A DNA stretch of 21,491 nt from CAZHTS01 sp964535315 (GTDB taxonomy: Bacteria > Chloroflexota > Anaerolineae > Anaerolineales > Anaerolineaceae). This document shows, in pieces, positions 8,684 to 16,131 of the stretch. The first letter of the stretch is position 1. Each line of letters opens with the position of its first letter. The notes under the pieces are model-generated. The model saw only the letters and a program-made list of their open reading frames with translations. It had not been told where the DNA came from and did no database searches. The translations under genes and the position numbers were made by a program. Location: NCBI GenBank assembly GCA_964535315.1, contig CAZHTS010000078.1:1-21491 (forward strand). Direction: 5' to 3'.

Positions 8684-8796
8684 TTGTGGCTATGTTTTAC
8701 GGGTGTCCCTGCTGTAAGTGGTAGCTGTGCGATACCGTCCCCCAACTATCTGCTGAAAGCGGCTCCCCGTTTTATCTTCACCTCAGGAGCCAAAAA

Positions 8797-10110
8797 ATGT
8801 CCAAGTTTTTGAAATCGATCATGCCTGTGACTGCCGAGCGGCGCAGCAACGGGCACCTGTATGTAGGCGGCCACGACCTGGCGGTACTGGCGGCCAAATG
8901 GGGCACCCCCCTCTATATTTACGATTCGACCACCATTCATCAGCAGGTGCAGACGTTGAAGGACGTGCTGACCAACTGTTATGCGGGCAAGTATGAAATC
9001 ACCTATGCCTGCAAGGCGTATTTTTCGTTGGGGTTTGCCCGCCGGGTGAAAGAGTTAGATCTGGGCCTGGATGTCGTCAGCCTGGGCGAGGCCCGTCTGG
9101 CGCTGCGCGGTGGGATTTTGCCGGATCGCCTGCATTTACACGGCAATAATAAATCTGAAGAAGAGATCCGCCTGGCGCTGGCCAACGATTTTCAGGCGAT
9201 TGTGCTGGACAGCATGGATGAGTTGGAACTGGTCGAACAGATTGCCTCACAGATGAACAAGCGGGCCAGGGTGTGGATCCGGGTGACGCCGGGCTTTGAG
9301 GTGGACACTCACCCGTACCGGCAGACCTCGCACCCGACCAGCAAGTTTGGTTTTCTGTTGCAGGATGGCGAGGCGGCGGCGGCGATCCGGCGGGCGATGG
9401 CCAGCGACTGGCTGCACCTGACGGGGTTACACACCCACATCGGATCGCAGATCTTTGAAGTGCAGCCTTTTATGACCGCCGTGGATGTCTTGATGAAACT
9501 GGCAGCGCAGGAAGGGTTTGTGCCCGAGGAAATCAGCCCGGGCGGCGGCTGGGGGGTGCCGTATCTGCCGAGCGATGCGCACAACGGCGCCGCCGAATGG
9601 CTGCAGGCGGTGTGCAGCCGGGTGAAGCAGCAGTGCGAGCGGCGTAACTGGCCGCTGCCCAAGCTGATCCTGGAGCCGGGGCGTCTGATTGTGGCGCGGG
9701 CCGGGATGGTGGTGTACACGGTGGGCAACTCCAAAACGGTGGCGGATGGTTCGTACGTGATCTCCATCGATGGCGGCATGGCCGACAACCCCCGCCCGGC
9801 GCTGTACGAATCCAAATATACGGCCTGCCTGGTCAATCGGGTCGAGGGGCCGTACGATCGGTTGACCCGCCTGGTGGGTAAATTCTGCGAGTCGGGCGAT
9901 ATGATCATCGGCGAGGCGCGCCTGCCCGAGATGCACCGCGGCGATCTGGTGGCGGTGCCGGTGGCCGGGGCGTACCAGTTGAGTATGTCGTCCAATTACA
10001 ACCTGGCGCCGCGCCCGGCGGTTTTGTGGCTGGAGCCGCACAAGGTGACCGTGTTGCAGAACCGTGAGGAACCCGATCGCGGCGGCTGGTGGGTGAGCGG
10101 CGAGGGATAA
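8797..10110 (+). CDS. lysA: Diaminopimelate decarboxylase
   Basis: A 437-residue fold-type III PLP enzyme that decarboxylates meso-diaminopimelate to lysine. Motifs match LysA: PLP lysine K73 in YACKAY, HGNNKS (115-120), HTHIGSQ (212-218), GGGWG (249-253), EPGR (293-296), SIDGGMADNPRPALY (323-337), the CESGD catalytic cysteine C364 and GAYQLSMSSNYN (391-402). The DNPRPALY and CESGD blocks distinguish it from ornithine/arginine decarboxylases and from carboxynorspermidine decarboxylase. ATG 8797 lies 7 bases after AGGAG (8785-8789). It has its own promoter, divergent from the cytochrome operon. The next gene begins on its stop codon (TAATG), so the two are translationally coupled although no functional link is evident. 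No other lysine genes are in the window. Confidence 0.94.
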   Translation: MSKFLKSIMPVTAERRSNGHLYVGGHDLAVLAAKWGTPLYIYDSTTIHQQVQTLKDVLTNCYAGKYEITYACKAYFSLGFARRVKELDLGLDVVSLGEARLALRGGILPDRLHLHGNNKSEEEIRLALANDFQAIVLDSMDELELVEQIASQMNKRARVWIRVTPGFEVDTHPYRQTSHPTSKFGFLLQDGEAAAAIRRAMASDWLHLTGLHTHIGSQIFEVQPFMTAVDVLMKLAAQEGFVPEEISPGGGWGVPYLPSDAHNGAAEWLQAVCSRVKQQCERRNWPLPKLILEPGRLIVARAGMVVYTVGNSKTVADGSYVISIDGGMADNPRPALYESKYTACLVNRVEGPYDRLTRLVGKFCESGDMIIGEARLPEMHRGDLVAVPVAGAYQLSMSSNYNLAPRPAVLWLEPHKVTVLQNREEPDRGGWWVSGEG

Positions 10111-10724
10111 TGGGGAAACTGGTGGCATTTGTCGGAAATTGCGGCAGCGGCAAGACGACGCTGGCGCGGCTGGTGTGTGCGGCCGGTGGATACCGGCCGC
10201 TGCTCGAGCAGCATGTCGAGCGCCCCTTTCAGCAGGCGTTTTTTGCCGACCGGTCTGCCGGCGGTTTTGCCAATCAGATCGATTATCTGCTGTACCGCGC
10301 CGAGCAAGAACTGGCGGCGCGGGGCGAGCCGGGGGTGGGGGTGCTGGACGGTGGGCTGGATCAGGATTTTCACCTGTTTACCCACCTGTTCCACCGCAAG
10401 GGCTATTTGAGCCAGGCCGAATTCGACGTCTGCCGGCGTTTTTACGATCTGGCGCGCCACGCCCTGCCGGCGCCAGAGGCGATCGTGTGTTTGCGGGCGA
10501 GGCGCGAGGTACTGGCTGCCCGGCGCGTCGCCCGCCAGCGTACGGTGGATATCGTCCAGGAGCAGGACCTGGGGGTACTGGACGAACTGCTGGCCGATTG
10601 GATCGAGAATGCCGGCCAGCGTTCGACCATCATCGAACTGGATACCAGCCGGGAGGACGTGCAATTTTCCGCCACGCTGCCGGGGTTGATGGCGCGGCTG
10701 CGCGACGTGTTGGGAACAGCTTAA
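10110..10724 (+). CDS. Deoxynucleoside-kinase-like P-loop enzyme
   Basis: A 204-residue NMP/dNK-fold kinase. Walker A is GNCGSGKTT (9-17). The substrate-site ER pair appears in VERPF (E37-R38), a DGGLDQD segment (80-86) occupies the place of the family's DRS motif, and arginine-rich RRVARQR (138-144) fits the lid. This architecture matches deoxyadenosine/deoxyguanosine kinases of bacteria, which salvage deoxynucleosides with ATP, but the altered DRS motif leaves the substrate uncertain. The ATG at 10110 overlaps the lysA TAA stop (TAATG), and a GAGGG (10102-10106) lies a few bases before it; a GTG at 10089 would add seven residues. The gene ends in a 4-base convergent overlap with the minus-strand GNAT gene, with no terminator between. 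Confidence 0.75.
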   Translation: MGKLVAFVGNCGSGKTTLARLVCAAGGYRPLLEQHVERPFQQAFFADRSAGGFANQIDYLLYRAEQELAARGEPGVGVLDGGLDQDFHLFTHLFHRKGYLSQAEFDVCRRFYDLARHALPAPEAIVCLRARREVLAARRVARQRTVDIVQEQDLGVLDELLADWIENAGQRSTIIELDTSREDVQFSATLPGLMARLRDVLGTA

Positions 10725-11224
10725 TCGAGCAGGCGCGCCATGTAATACTCGTCGACGTAATGGTCGGCGATGTAGAGTGAATCCTTCTTGGTACCCTCGA
10801 TCTCGAAGCCCATCTTGCGGTAGAGATTAACCCCGCGCTCGTTGTGGGTCATCACCGTCAATTCCAGGCGGTGAATGTGCTGCTGGCGGGCCCATTTTTC
10901 CAGGGCAATGAAAAGCTGGGTGCCGACGCCTTGCCCGGCGTAAGCCTGCAGGATGCCGATGACGATATAGGCGCTGTGCTGGTTGCGCCGGTAAGCGCCG
11001 CCATAAGCGCCCAGATAGCCGACCAGATGCCCGCCCTGTTCTGCAACCAGGATGGTCTGATTGGGCTGTTGCAGGACGGCGCTGATACGCTGGCGCTGCT
11101 CCTCCACGCTGGTAGTGCGTTCGCCGGGTTCGAGCATCATGAACTGGGTTTCCTGATCCAGGGTATGGGCCAACGTCAGGAAGGCCTCGGCGTCGCTTTC
11201 TTGAACGGGGCGGATGTGGAGCAT
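10721..11224 (-). CDS. GNAT-family N-acetyltransferase
   Basis: A 167-residue acetyltransferase starting LHIRPVQESDAEAFL, the usual first strand and helix. Motif A is IVIGILQAYAGQGVGTQLF (about 92-110) with the GQGVG pyrophosphate loop, and motif B is NERGVNLYRKMGFEIEG (about 128-144), ending with DHYVDEYYMARLL. This pattern is close to the RimJ/RimL-SpeG-like GNATs that act on protein N-termini or small amines, but the substrate is not determined. ATG 11224 lies 6 bases after AAGGAGG. The gene begins 10 bases after the dinG stop, so it is the distal gene of a dinG operon. Its own stop overlaps the stop of the converging kinase gene: TTAA at 10721-10724 holds a TAA on each strand. Confidence 0.9.
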   Translation of the reverse strand: MLHIRPVQESDAEAFLTLAHTLDQETQFMMLEPGERTTSVEEQRQRISAVLQQPNQTILVAEQGGHLVGYLGAYGGAYRRNQHSAYIVIGILQAYAGQGVGTQLFIALEKWARQQHIHRLELTVMTHNERGVNLYRKMGFEIEGTKKDSLYIADHYVDEYYMARLLD

Positions 11225-11234
11225 GGGTTCCTCC

Positions 11235-14033
11235 TTATAAATTGAGCCAACGGGCGGCGGCGGCGGGCAGGTCTTGCATGCCGCCGACCTTGACCTTGCA
11301 CTCTGGCAGCGACTCGATGAAGGTCTTGCCGTAGCGCTTGGTCAGAATGCGCCGGTCGAGGATGGCGACCACGCCGTGATCGGATTGGGTGCGGATGAGG
11401 CGGCCGAAGCCCTGGCGGAAGCGCAGGATGGCTTCGGGCAGGTTGTATTCGTTGAAGGGATCGTCGAAGGTCTCGGAGCGGGCGGCGACGATGGGATCGG
11501 AAGGTACGTCGAACGGCAGTTTGACGATGACCAGCACCGAGAGCGCCTCGCCGGGGATATCCACGCCTTCCCAGAAGGCGCGCGTGCCCAGCAGGACGGC
11601 CTTATCGGCTTCGCGGAAGGTCTCCAGCAGGGTGTTGGCCGAGGCGCCCTCGCCCTGTTCGTAGACCTGGATGCCGGCTTCGGCCAGCGGGCCAGAGATG
11701 GCAACCGAGGTGCGTTTCAACTGGGCGTACGAGGTGAACAGCGCCAGCAAGCGCCCGCCGGTGGCCTTGCTCAGGCGGATGAGTGTGTTTTCTACGGCGC
11801 GCTGGTAATTGTTGGCGTCGCCGGGTTCGGGGATATCGTTGACCAGATAGAGCATGGCGGCGGTTTCGTAGTCAAAGGGTGAGCCCAGCGCCAGTTCGTC
11901 GGCCTCGTCGGCGTTGAGGCGGTTGCGGATGTAATCGAATTCGCCGTTGGCGGTCAGGGTGGCAGAGGTGACGATGATGCTGGATTTCTCGTGCCACAGG
12001 TGCTCTTCCATCAGCGGGCCGATGTGCAGCGGAGCGATTTGCAGCGCCACCCGGTTGCTGTTGGATTGTACGTCCACCCAGTAGACGTTGCCGGGGTCGG
12101 GTTTGCTGACCAGGGCGTTCAGGTTGGTCTGCGCCTCGATCAGGCGGCGATAGACGCTGGTCAGGCTGCCGAGCAGGTCTTCCAGGTCTTCACCGCCGAT
12201 TTCCTGTAGCTCGCCGGCGGTTTTAAAGATTTCGGCCAGCAGGTTGAGCAGCAGGGTGGTGATCTCGTGGGCTTCGTCCCAGGCCATCTCCACCTCGGCC
12301 CAGGTGGGCAGGGTGCGGGTCGACTCCAGGATGCGCTCCTGCTGCCCGTAGGGGCTGACCGGCCGGCCCTCGCGCTGTTCTTCGAGAAACAGGTTGATGT
12401 TTGCAAAGAATTCGCCGAGGGCGTGTTCCAGGCGGAAGTTCAGGTCGGTGGCGCGCTGGATGGATTGGTAAAAGGCGGCGGACTCGGAAGGGCGCAGCAG
12501 GCTGTTCATCACGGTGAGCAGATGGCTGAGGACGCCGCTGGAGGCGCCGCCCAGTTCGCGCAGCAGGCGCAGCAGGTCGTTGTGGGAGACGCGGTAGCTC
12601 AGGGCGCCGGTGGTGGCGGTCTCGAGGTGGTGGCCTTCGTCGATGATCAGGTACTCATAGTCAGGCAGCACGCGGCTGCCGGTAGCCACATCCGAGAGCA
12701 GCAGGGCGTGGTTGACGACCAGCAGGTGAGCGCTTTGCGCCTCCAGGCGGCTGCGGTAGAAGGGGCATGCGCCGCCGGTGCGGCTCAGGCAGACTTCGGC
12801 CTTGCAGCCTTCGTCGTCGGCCGACATGCGGCTCCAGATGTCGCGCTCGACCGGGCCGTTGAGGTTGATCTCGCTGCGGTCGCCGCTTTCGCTTTCCATC
12901 AGCCAGACCAGCACCTTGGCCAGGACGCGCATCTCGTCGGCGGTATCGGGGCCGCGCTGGCGCATGGCTTCCAGGCGGCGCGGGCAAAGGTAATTGGCGC
13001 GCCCCTTGAGCACGGCGACGCGCAGGTCAACGTTGAGGGCGGCGCGCAGGTCGGGGACATCTTTCTTGACCAGCTGGTCCTGCAGGTTGATGGTATTGGT
13101 GGAAATGACCACGCGGGTGCCGTTTTGCAGGGCCCACAGGGCGGCGGGCACCAGGTAGGCAAAGGACTTGCCCGTGCCGGTGCCGGCCTCGACCAGCAGG
13201 TGCTGGCTGTTGGACAGGGCGTTGGTCACGGCGGTAAGCATGGCGACCTGCTGCGGACGGTGTTCGTAGCTGTTGAAGTAGCGGGCGAACGGGCCACCGT
13301 ATTCGAGCAGGGCGGCGACCTCATCCGAGTCGAGCGCCACGGGTGGGTCGCGCGGCACGAGGGGCGGGGCCAGTGGGGTGGTCACGCTGCCGAGCAGGGC
13401 GCCGCCGCCGTCGCGGTGGGCGATGCGGGCGGTGACCGGCTGGCGGGCGCGGGCGCGCAGAATCTGGCGGAAGATCCAGGCGCCGCCCCATTCAAACGGT
13501 TCGCTCAGGCGAACGAACTCGGCGATCAGTTCGATGGGCAGCGTCAGGGCCTTGTCGTACAGGCGGGTGAAGAGGGCGTGGGTGACGCGCGAGTCATCCA
13601 GGGCGCGGTGATTGGCCTCGAGCAGGATACCCTGCGCCTGGGCCAGCCCGCCCAGATTGTAACGGCTGGCAGTGGGCAGCAGGACGGAGGCCAGTTCGTA
13701 GGTGTCCAACACTTCGTTGTCGAGCAGGATCTTGCTGCGCTGCAGGAAGCCAAGATCGAAGCGCACGTTGTGCCCCAGGACGGGGCAGTCGCCGACGAAG
13801 TCGGCCAACTGGTGGACGACAGCCTTGACCGGCGGGGCGTTGCGCACCATGTCGTTGCTGATGCCGGTGAGCTGGGTGATGAAGGCGGGGATTGGGCGCC
13901 CCGGGTTGATCAGGGTGCTCCACTCGCCTTCGACGCGATGGCCGTTGAAGCGAACGGCGCCGATTTCGATAATAGCGTCTGTTTGTGGATCCAGACCGGT
14001 GGTTTCAATATCGATAGCAACAATTGAGGGCAT
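11235..14033 (-). CDS. dinG: DinG-type helicase with N-terminal DEDDh exonuclease
   Basis: A 932-residue fusion. Residues 1-165 form a DnaQ-like 3'-5' exonuclease with an intact DEDDh set: D8 and E10 (DIETTG), D93 (NVRFD), H142 and D147 (HRALDD). From about 255 an XPD/DinG superfamily-2 helicase follows: Walker A AGTGTGKS (283-290), four cysteines placed for a 4Fe-4S cluster (C350, C410, C415, C423), Walker B DEGH (465-468), and C-terminal GTRAFWEGVDIPGE and RQGFGRLIR (motif VI). This is the Firmicutes-style DinG layout but with the iron-sulfur cysteines as well. It probably unwinds recombination or replication-conflict intermediates during DNA repair. A TATAAT with a TG extension ends 6 bases before the ATG and no Shine-Dalgarno is present, so the mRNA is probably leaderless. 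Confidence 0.95.
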   Translation of the reverse strand: MPSIVAIDIETTGLDPQTDAIIEIGAVRFNGHRVEGEWSTLINPGRPIPAFITQLTGISNDMVRNAPPVKAVVHQLADFVGDCPVLGHNVRFDLGFLQRSKILLDNEVLDTYELASVLLPTASRYNLGGLAQAQGILLEANHRALDDSRVTHALFTRLYDKALTLPIELIAEFVRLSEPFEWGGAWIFRQILRARARQPVTARIAHRDGGGALLGSVTTPLAPPLVPRDPPVALDSDEVAALLEYGGPFARYFNSYEHRPQQVAMLTAVTNALSNSQHLLVEAGTGTGKSFAYLVPAALWALQNGTRVVISTNTINLQDQLVKKDVPDLRAALNVDLRVAVLKGRANYLCPRRLEAMRQRGPDTADEMRVLAKVLVWLMESESGDRSEINLNGPVERDIWSRMSADDEGCKAEVCLSRTGGACPFYRSRLEAQSAHLLVVNHALLLSDVATGSRVLPDYEYLIIDEGHHLETATTGALSYRVSHNDLLRLLRELGGASSGVLSHLLTVMNSLLRPSESAAFYQSIQRATDLNFRLEHALGEFFANINLFLEEQREGRPVSPYGQQERILESTRTLPTWAEVEMAWDEAHEITTLLLNLLAEIFKTAGELQEIGGEDLEDLLGSLTSVYRRLIEAQTNLNALVSKPDPGNVYWVDVQSNSNRVALQIAPLHIGPLMEEHLWHEKSSIIVTSATLTANGEFDYIRNRLNADEADELALGSPFDYETAAMLYLVNDIPEPGDANNYQRAVENTLIRLSKATGGRLLALFTSYAQLKRTSVAISGPLAEAGIQVYEQGEGASANTLLETFREADKAVLLGTRAFWEGVDIPGEALSVLVIVKLPFDVPSDPIVAARSETFDDPFNEYNLPEAILRFRQGFGRLIRTQSDHGVVAILDRRILTKRYGKTFIESLPECKVKVGGMQDLPAAAARWLNL

Positions 14034-14039
14034 AGAACA

Positions 14040-14048
14040 ATTATACCA
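14040..14048 (-). promoter_or_regulatory. Extended -10 promoter of dinG, giving a leaderless mRNA
   Basis: On the minus strand TGGTATAAT (complement 14040-14048) matches an extended -10 element (TGN-TATAAT). Only the six bases TGTTCT separate it from the ATG at 14033, so transcription should start at or within a base or two of the start codon. No good -35 box is seen, as expected for extended -10 promoters. Confidence 0.6.
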
Positions 14049-14083
14049 TTGCTGCGGCGTGGATCAGGACGATTCGCGGCCGC

Positions 14084-14096
14084 CAAAGACTCTTTG
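14084..14096. repeat. 13-bp palindrome in the dinG/SHOCT-like intergenic region
   Basis: CAAAGA-C-TCTTTG is a perfect palindrome about 36 bp upstream of the dinG -10 element. It could be an operator for dinG, but no matching regulator site is recognised. Confidence 0.3.
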
Positions 14097-14183
14097 TCTG
14101 GCGCGGCGCTTTCTAAAAAATGGCGCGGAAACGCAAGAAAAAGACTCTGGGTTTTTGTTTTATTTATTTTATGTTTGAAAATA

Positions 14184-14199
14184 TCAATATACATATTGA
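14184..14199. promoter_or_regulatory. Operator-like palindrome over the -35 box
   Basis: TCAATAT-AC-ATATTGA, two 7-bp arms around two central bases, overlaps the first four bases of the -35 TTGACA. It sits in an AT-rich island within GC-rich surroundings. A dimeric repressor (for example of the PadR or TetR type) bound here would block the promoter; the regulator itself is not in the window. Confidence 0.5.
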
Positions 14200-14223
14200 C
14201 AATCTGAATAAATCTGTTACTAT
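14196..14223 (+). promoter_or_regulatory. Promoter of the SHOCT-like operon
   Basis: A perfect -35 TTGACA (14196-14201), 16-bp spacer, and TACTAT (14218-14223). Expected start near 14230; leader of about 67 bases to ATG 14297. The -35 box is overlapped by a palindrome. Confidence 0.7.
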
Positions 14224-14296
14224 TAGGGCGGAAATAAAAACCGCGATTAAAAAATACCCCGGTGGGCGTGGCCGGGAGAGACAGGAGCAAAAGGCG

Positions 14297-15484
14297 ATGA
14301 AGCAACAGATCGTGGCGGTGACCACCCCGGTGTTGTGGGTGGCGTTGCGTGTGCAGGGTAATTTGTACCTTCAAGAATGGGAGCGCCCTGAGGTGCGGGT
14401 GATTTATGACCATGCGGACGGCGTCGACTGGCATCAGGAAGGCGAGGTGCTGCGCATCATCAGCCTGGAAAATTGCGAGGTTTCGCTGCCGCCCGGCGCC
14501 CGGGTGACGGTGGAACGGGCAGCGGGGGACGTGCACCTGCGCGGCCTGAGCGGCTCGATCCAGGTGCAGAAAGTGGGCGGCGATCTGTCGCTGCAAGAGT
14601 TGGGTGAGGTTGAGGTGCTCTCGGTGCAGGGCGATTGCCGCGCCCGCCGGGTGCAGCGCCGGCTGAGCGTGCAGGAAGTGTGCGGCGATTTCCGCGGCCT
14701 GGAACTGGCGGCGGAAGTGACCGCCCGCGAGGTGCACGGTGACTTTGTGCTCATGCAGGCCGGCGGGGCGGTGACGGCCGAGGCCGACGGCGACGTGCGT
14801 CTTGGGCTGGCGCAGGTGCGCCAGGCGCTGCGGGTGCGCGCCAGCGGCGATCTGGCGGTTTATTTGCCGTCTGGGGCGGCGGCCTGCCTGGAGATGACCG
14901 CCTGGAGCCGCGATATCCGCGTACAGTTGAACGGGCAAACGCAGCGTTTGGATGAGAAGCGCCAGCGCGTGGTGTTGGGGGCGGGCGGGCCGGTGGTGTG
15001 GCTGGAATCCAGGGGCAGCCTGCTGGTGAGCGATGGTCGCGCCGACGAAGGCCGGCTGCGTGAGGGATTTCAAAAGGTAGATAACCGCTGGGAGCGGCTG
15101 GAAGAGCGCATCGCCCATCACGTGCAGAGCAGCGAGGAGGCCACCCGCCGGGCGCAGGAACTGGCCGAGCGCGCCACCCGGCGCGCCCAGGAAGCCACTC
15201 GCCAGGCCGAGGAGCGGGTGCGGGCGGCGATGCAGCGGCTGGAGGAACGAATGAACGCCGCCGGCAAGAGCTGGGCGGAGGCGTTCGATGTCGATTTTCG
15301 CGCTGCGGATGTCGCCCCAGCGCAGCCCCCGGTTTCGCCGGACACGCTGGCGGTGAGTGACAACGGCAGCGCGACCAGCGAGGAGGAGCGCATCCTGATC
15401 CTGCGTATGCTGCAGGAGAAGAAGATCACCGTTGAAGAAGCCGAGAAATTGTTCGAGGCGTTAGAGAACCTGGCCGGGGCGTAG
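14297..15484 (+). CDS. Beta-repeat (DUF4097-like) protein with coiled coil and C-terminal SHOCT/LiaX-like motif
   Basis: A 395-residue cytoplasmic-looking protein without a signal peptide. Residues about 55-245 consist of short repeated strands with recurring G-D/G-S turns (AAGDVHLRGLSGSIQVQKVG, GGDLSLQEL, CGDFRGLEL, HGDFVLMQA, DGDVRLGL), the look of a DUF4097-type beta-solenoid. Residues about 250-335 form a charged helix rich in E, R, A and Q (EEATRRAQELAERATRRAQE), a likely coiled coil. After a Pro/Ala linker, the last 35 residues (EEERILILRMLQEKKITVEE) form the two-helix motif found at one end of YvlB/LiaX and SHOCT-like proteins. Such proteins are linked to envelope stress. The start at 14297 follows AGGAG (14283-14287) by 9 bases; an upstream extension to 14120 runs through the promoter. 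The partner gene follows 16 bases later. Confidence 0.75.
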   Translation: MKQQIVAVTTPVLWVALRVQGNLYLQEWERPEVRVIYDHADGVDWHQEGEVLRIISLENCEVSLPPGARVTVERAAGDVHLRGLSGSIQVQKVGGDLSLQELGEVEVLSVQGDCRARRVQRRLSVQEVCGDFRGLELAAEVTAREVHGDFVLMQAGGAVTAEADGDVRLGLAQVRQALRVRASGDLAVYLPSGAAACLEMTAWSRDIRVQLNGQTQRLDEKRQRVVLGAGGPVVWLESRGSLLVSDGRADEGRLREGFQKVDNRWERLEERIAHHVQSSEEATRRAQELAERATRRAQEATRQAEERVRAAMQRLEERMNAAGKSWAEAFDVDFRAADVAPAQPPVSPDTLAVSDNGSATSEEERILILRMLQEKKITVEEAEKLFEALENLAGA

Positions 15485-15500
15485 GCGGAAAGGCGACGGG

Positions 15501-16085
15501 ATGTCTATCTACGAGCGACGACTTGAGATTTTGCGTAAGGTTGAGCGGGGGGAGTTGAGCGTGACGGATGGGGCCGAATTACTGGCCGGGCTGGAAGACG
15601 GCGGTGATGAGGTTGTCGAGGCCGCCCCGCCTGCGGAGACGCCGGCGTACCGGCGTTGGGAAGGCTGGTGGCTGCTGCCGTTTGGGCTGGGGGTGGTGTT
15701 GATTGCGCTGGGGGCCTGGTGGATGTACAGCGGTTACGCCGCCGCCGGGTTGAGCTGGGGCTTCTGGTTGTCGTGGCTGCCGTTTGGGTTGGGGGTGCTG
15801 CTGGCGGCGCTGGCCTGGCAGAGCCGGATGGCGCCGTGGCTGCACGTCCGGGTGCACCAACGGCCGGACGAGAAGCCGGAATGGATCGTGATCAGTATGC
15901 CGCTGCCGTTAGGGCTGGCGGCCTGGGGGCTGCGCACCTTTGGCGGTTTCTTGCCCAACGAGGTGCGCGACCAGCCGCTGGACGAACTGCTGCGCTCGCT
16001 TTCCCAGACGATTCACCAGGGCGAGCCGCTGCACGTCCAGGTGGACGATGAGGACGGCGCTCAGGTGGAGGTATACATCGGCTGA
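15501..16085 (+). CDS. Two-helix membrane protein with N-terminal SHOCT/LiaX-like motif
   Basis: A 194-residue protein. Residues 1-35 (MSIYERRLEILRKVERGELS, then VTDGAELLAGLED) repeat the same helix-turn-helix-like motif that closes the preceding protein. Two hydrophobic helices follow (about 52-76, WWLLPFGLGVVLIALGAWW; and about 82-106, GFWLSWLPFGLGVLLAALAW), then a soluble C-terminal domain that contains a further hydrophobic stretch (about 130-145) and ends in a beta hairpin (PLHVQVDDEDGAQVEVYIG). I do not recognise the C-terminal domain. The gene begins 16 bases after the previous stop, with a weak GGAAAGG ribosome-binding site, so it shares the promoter at 14196-14223. The shared motif suggests the two proteins act together at the membrane, in a role similar to cell-envelope stress sensing; this is inference. 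Confidence 0.72.
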   Translation: MSIYERRLEILRKVERGELSVTDGAELLAGLEDGGDEVVEAAPPAETPAYRRWEGWWLLPFGLGVVLIALGAWWMYSGYAAAGLSWGFWLSWLPFGLGVLLAALAWQSRMAPWLHVRVHQRPDEKPEWIVISMPLPLGLAAWGLRTFGGFLPNEVRDQPLDELLRSLSQTIHQGEPLHVQVDDEDGAQVEVYIG

Positions 16086-16116
16086 GTTTGGGCGTATTTT
16101 TTGGGTGCGCAGCGGG

Positions 16117-16122
16117 TATAAT
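16117..16122 (+). promoter_or_regulatory. -10 box close to the start of the membrane protein gene
   Basis: A perfect TATAAT ends 9 bases before the ATG at 16132. The expected transcription start (16129 or so) would leave at most a few leader bases, and no Shine-Dalgarno sequence lies between. No clear -35 box is found at normal spacing. Confidence 0.5.
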
Positions 16123-16131
16123 AGCGCCCAT

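Noticed and set aside
12267..14027. A long open frame (586 codons) on the plus strand opposite dinG
   Set aside because: It is a mirror of dinG codon bias (Gly-, Ala-, Val- and Gln-rich), without a domain, and dinG has complete exonuclease and helicase motifs.
13910..15121. Minus-strand frame of about 400 codons spanning the dinG/SHOCT-like intergenic region
   Set aside because: It crosses two promoters and is antisense to the beta-repeat gene; its composition is that of a shadow.
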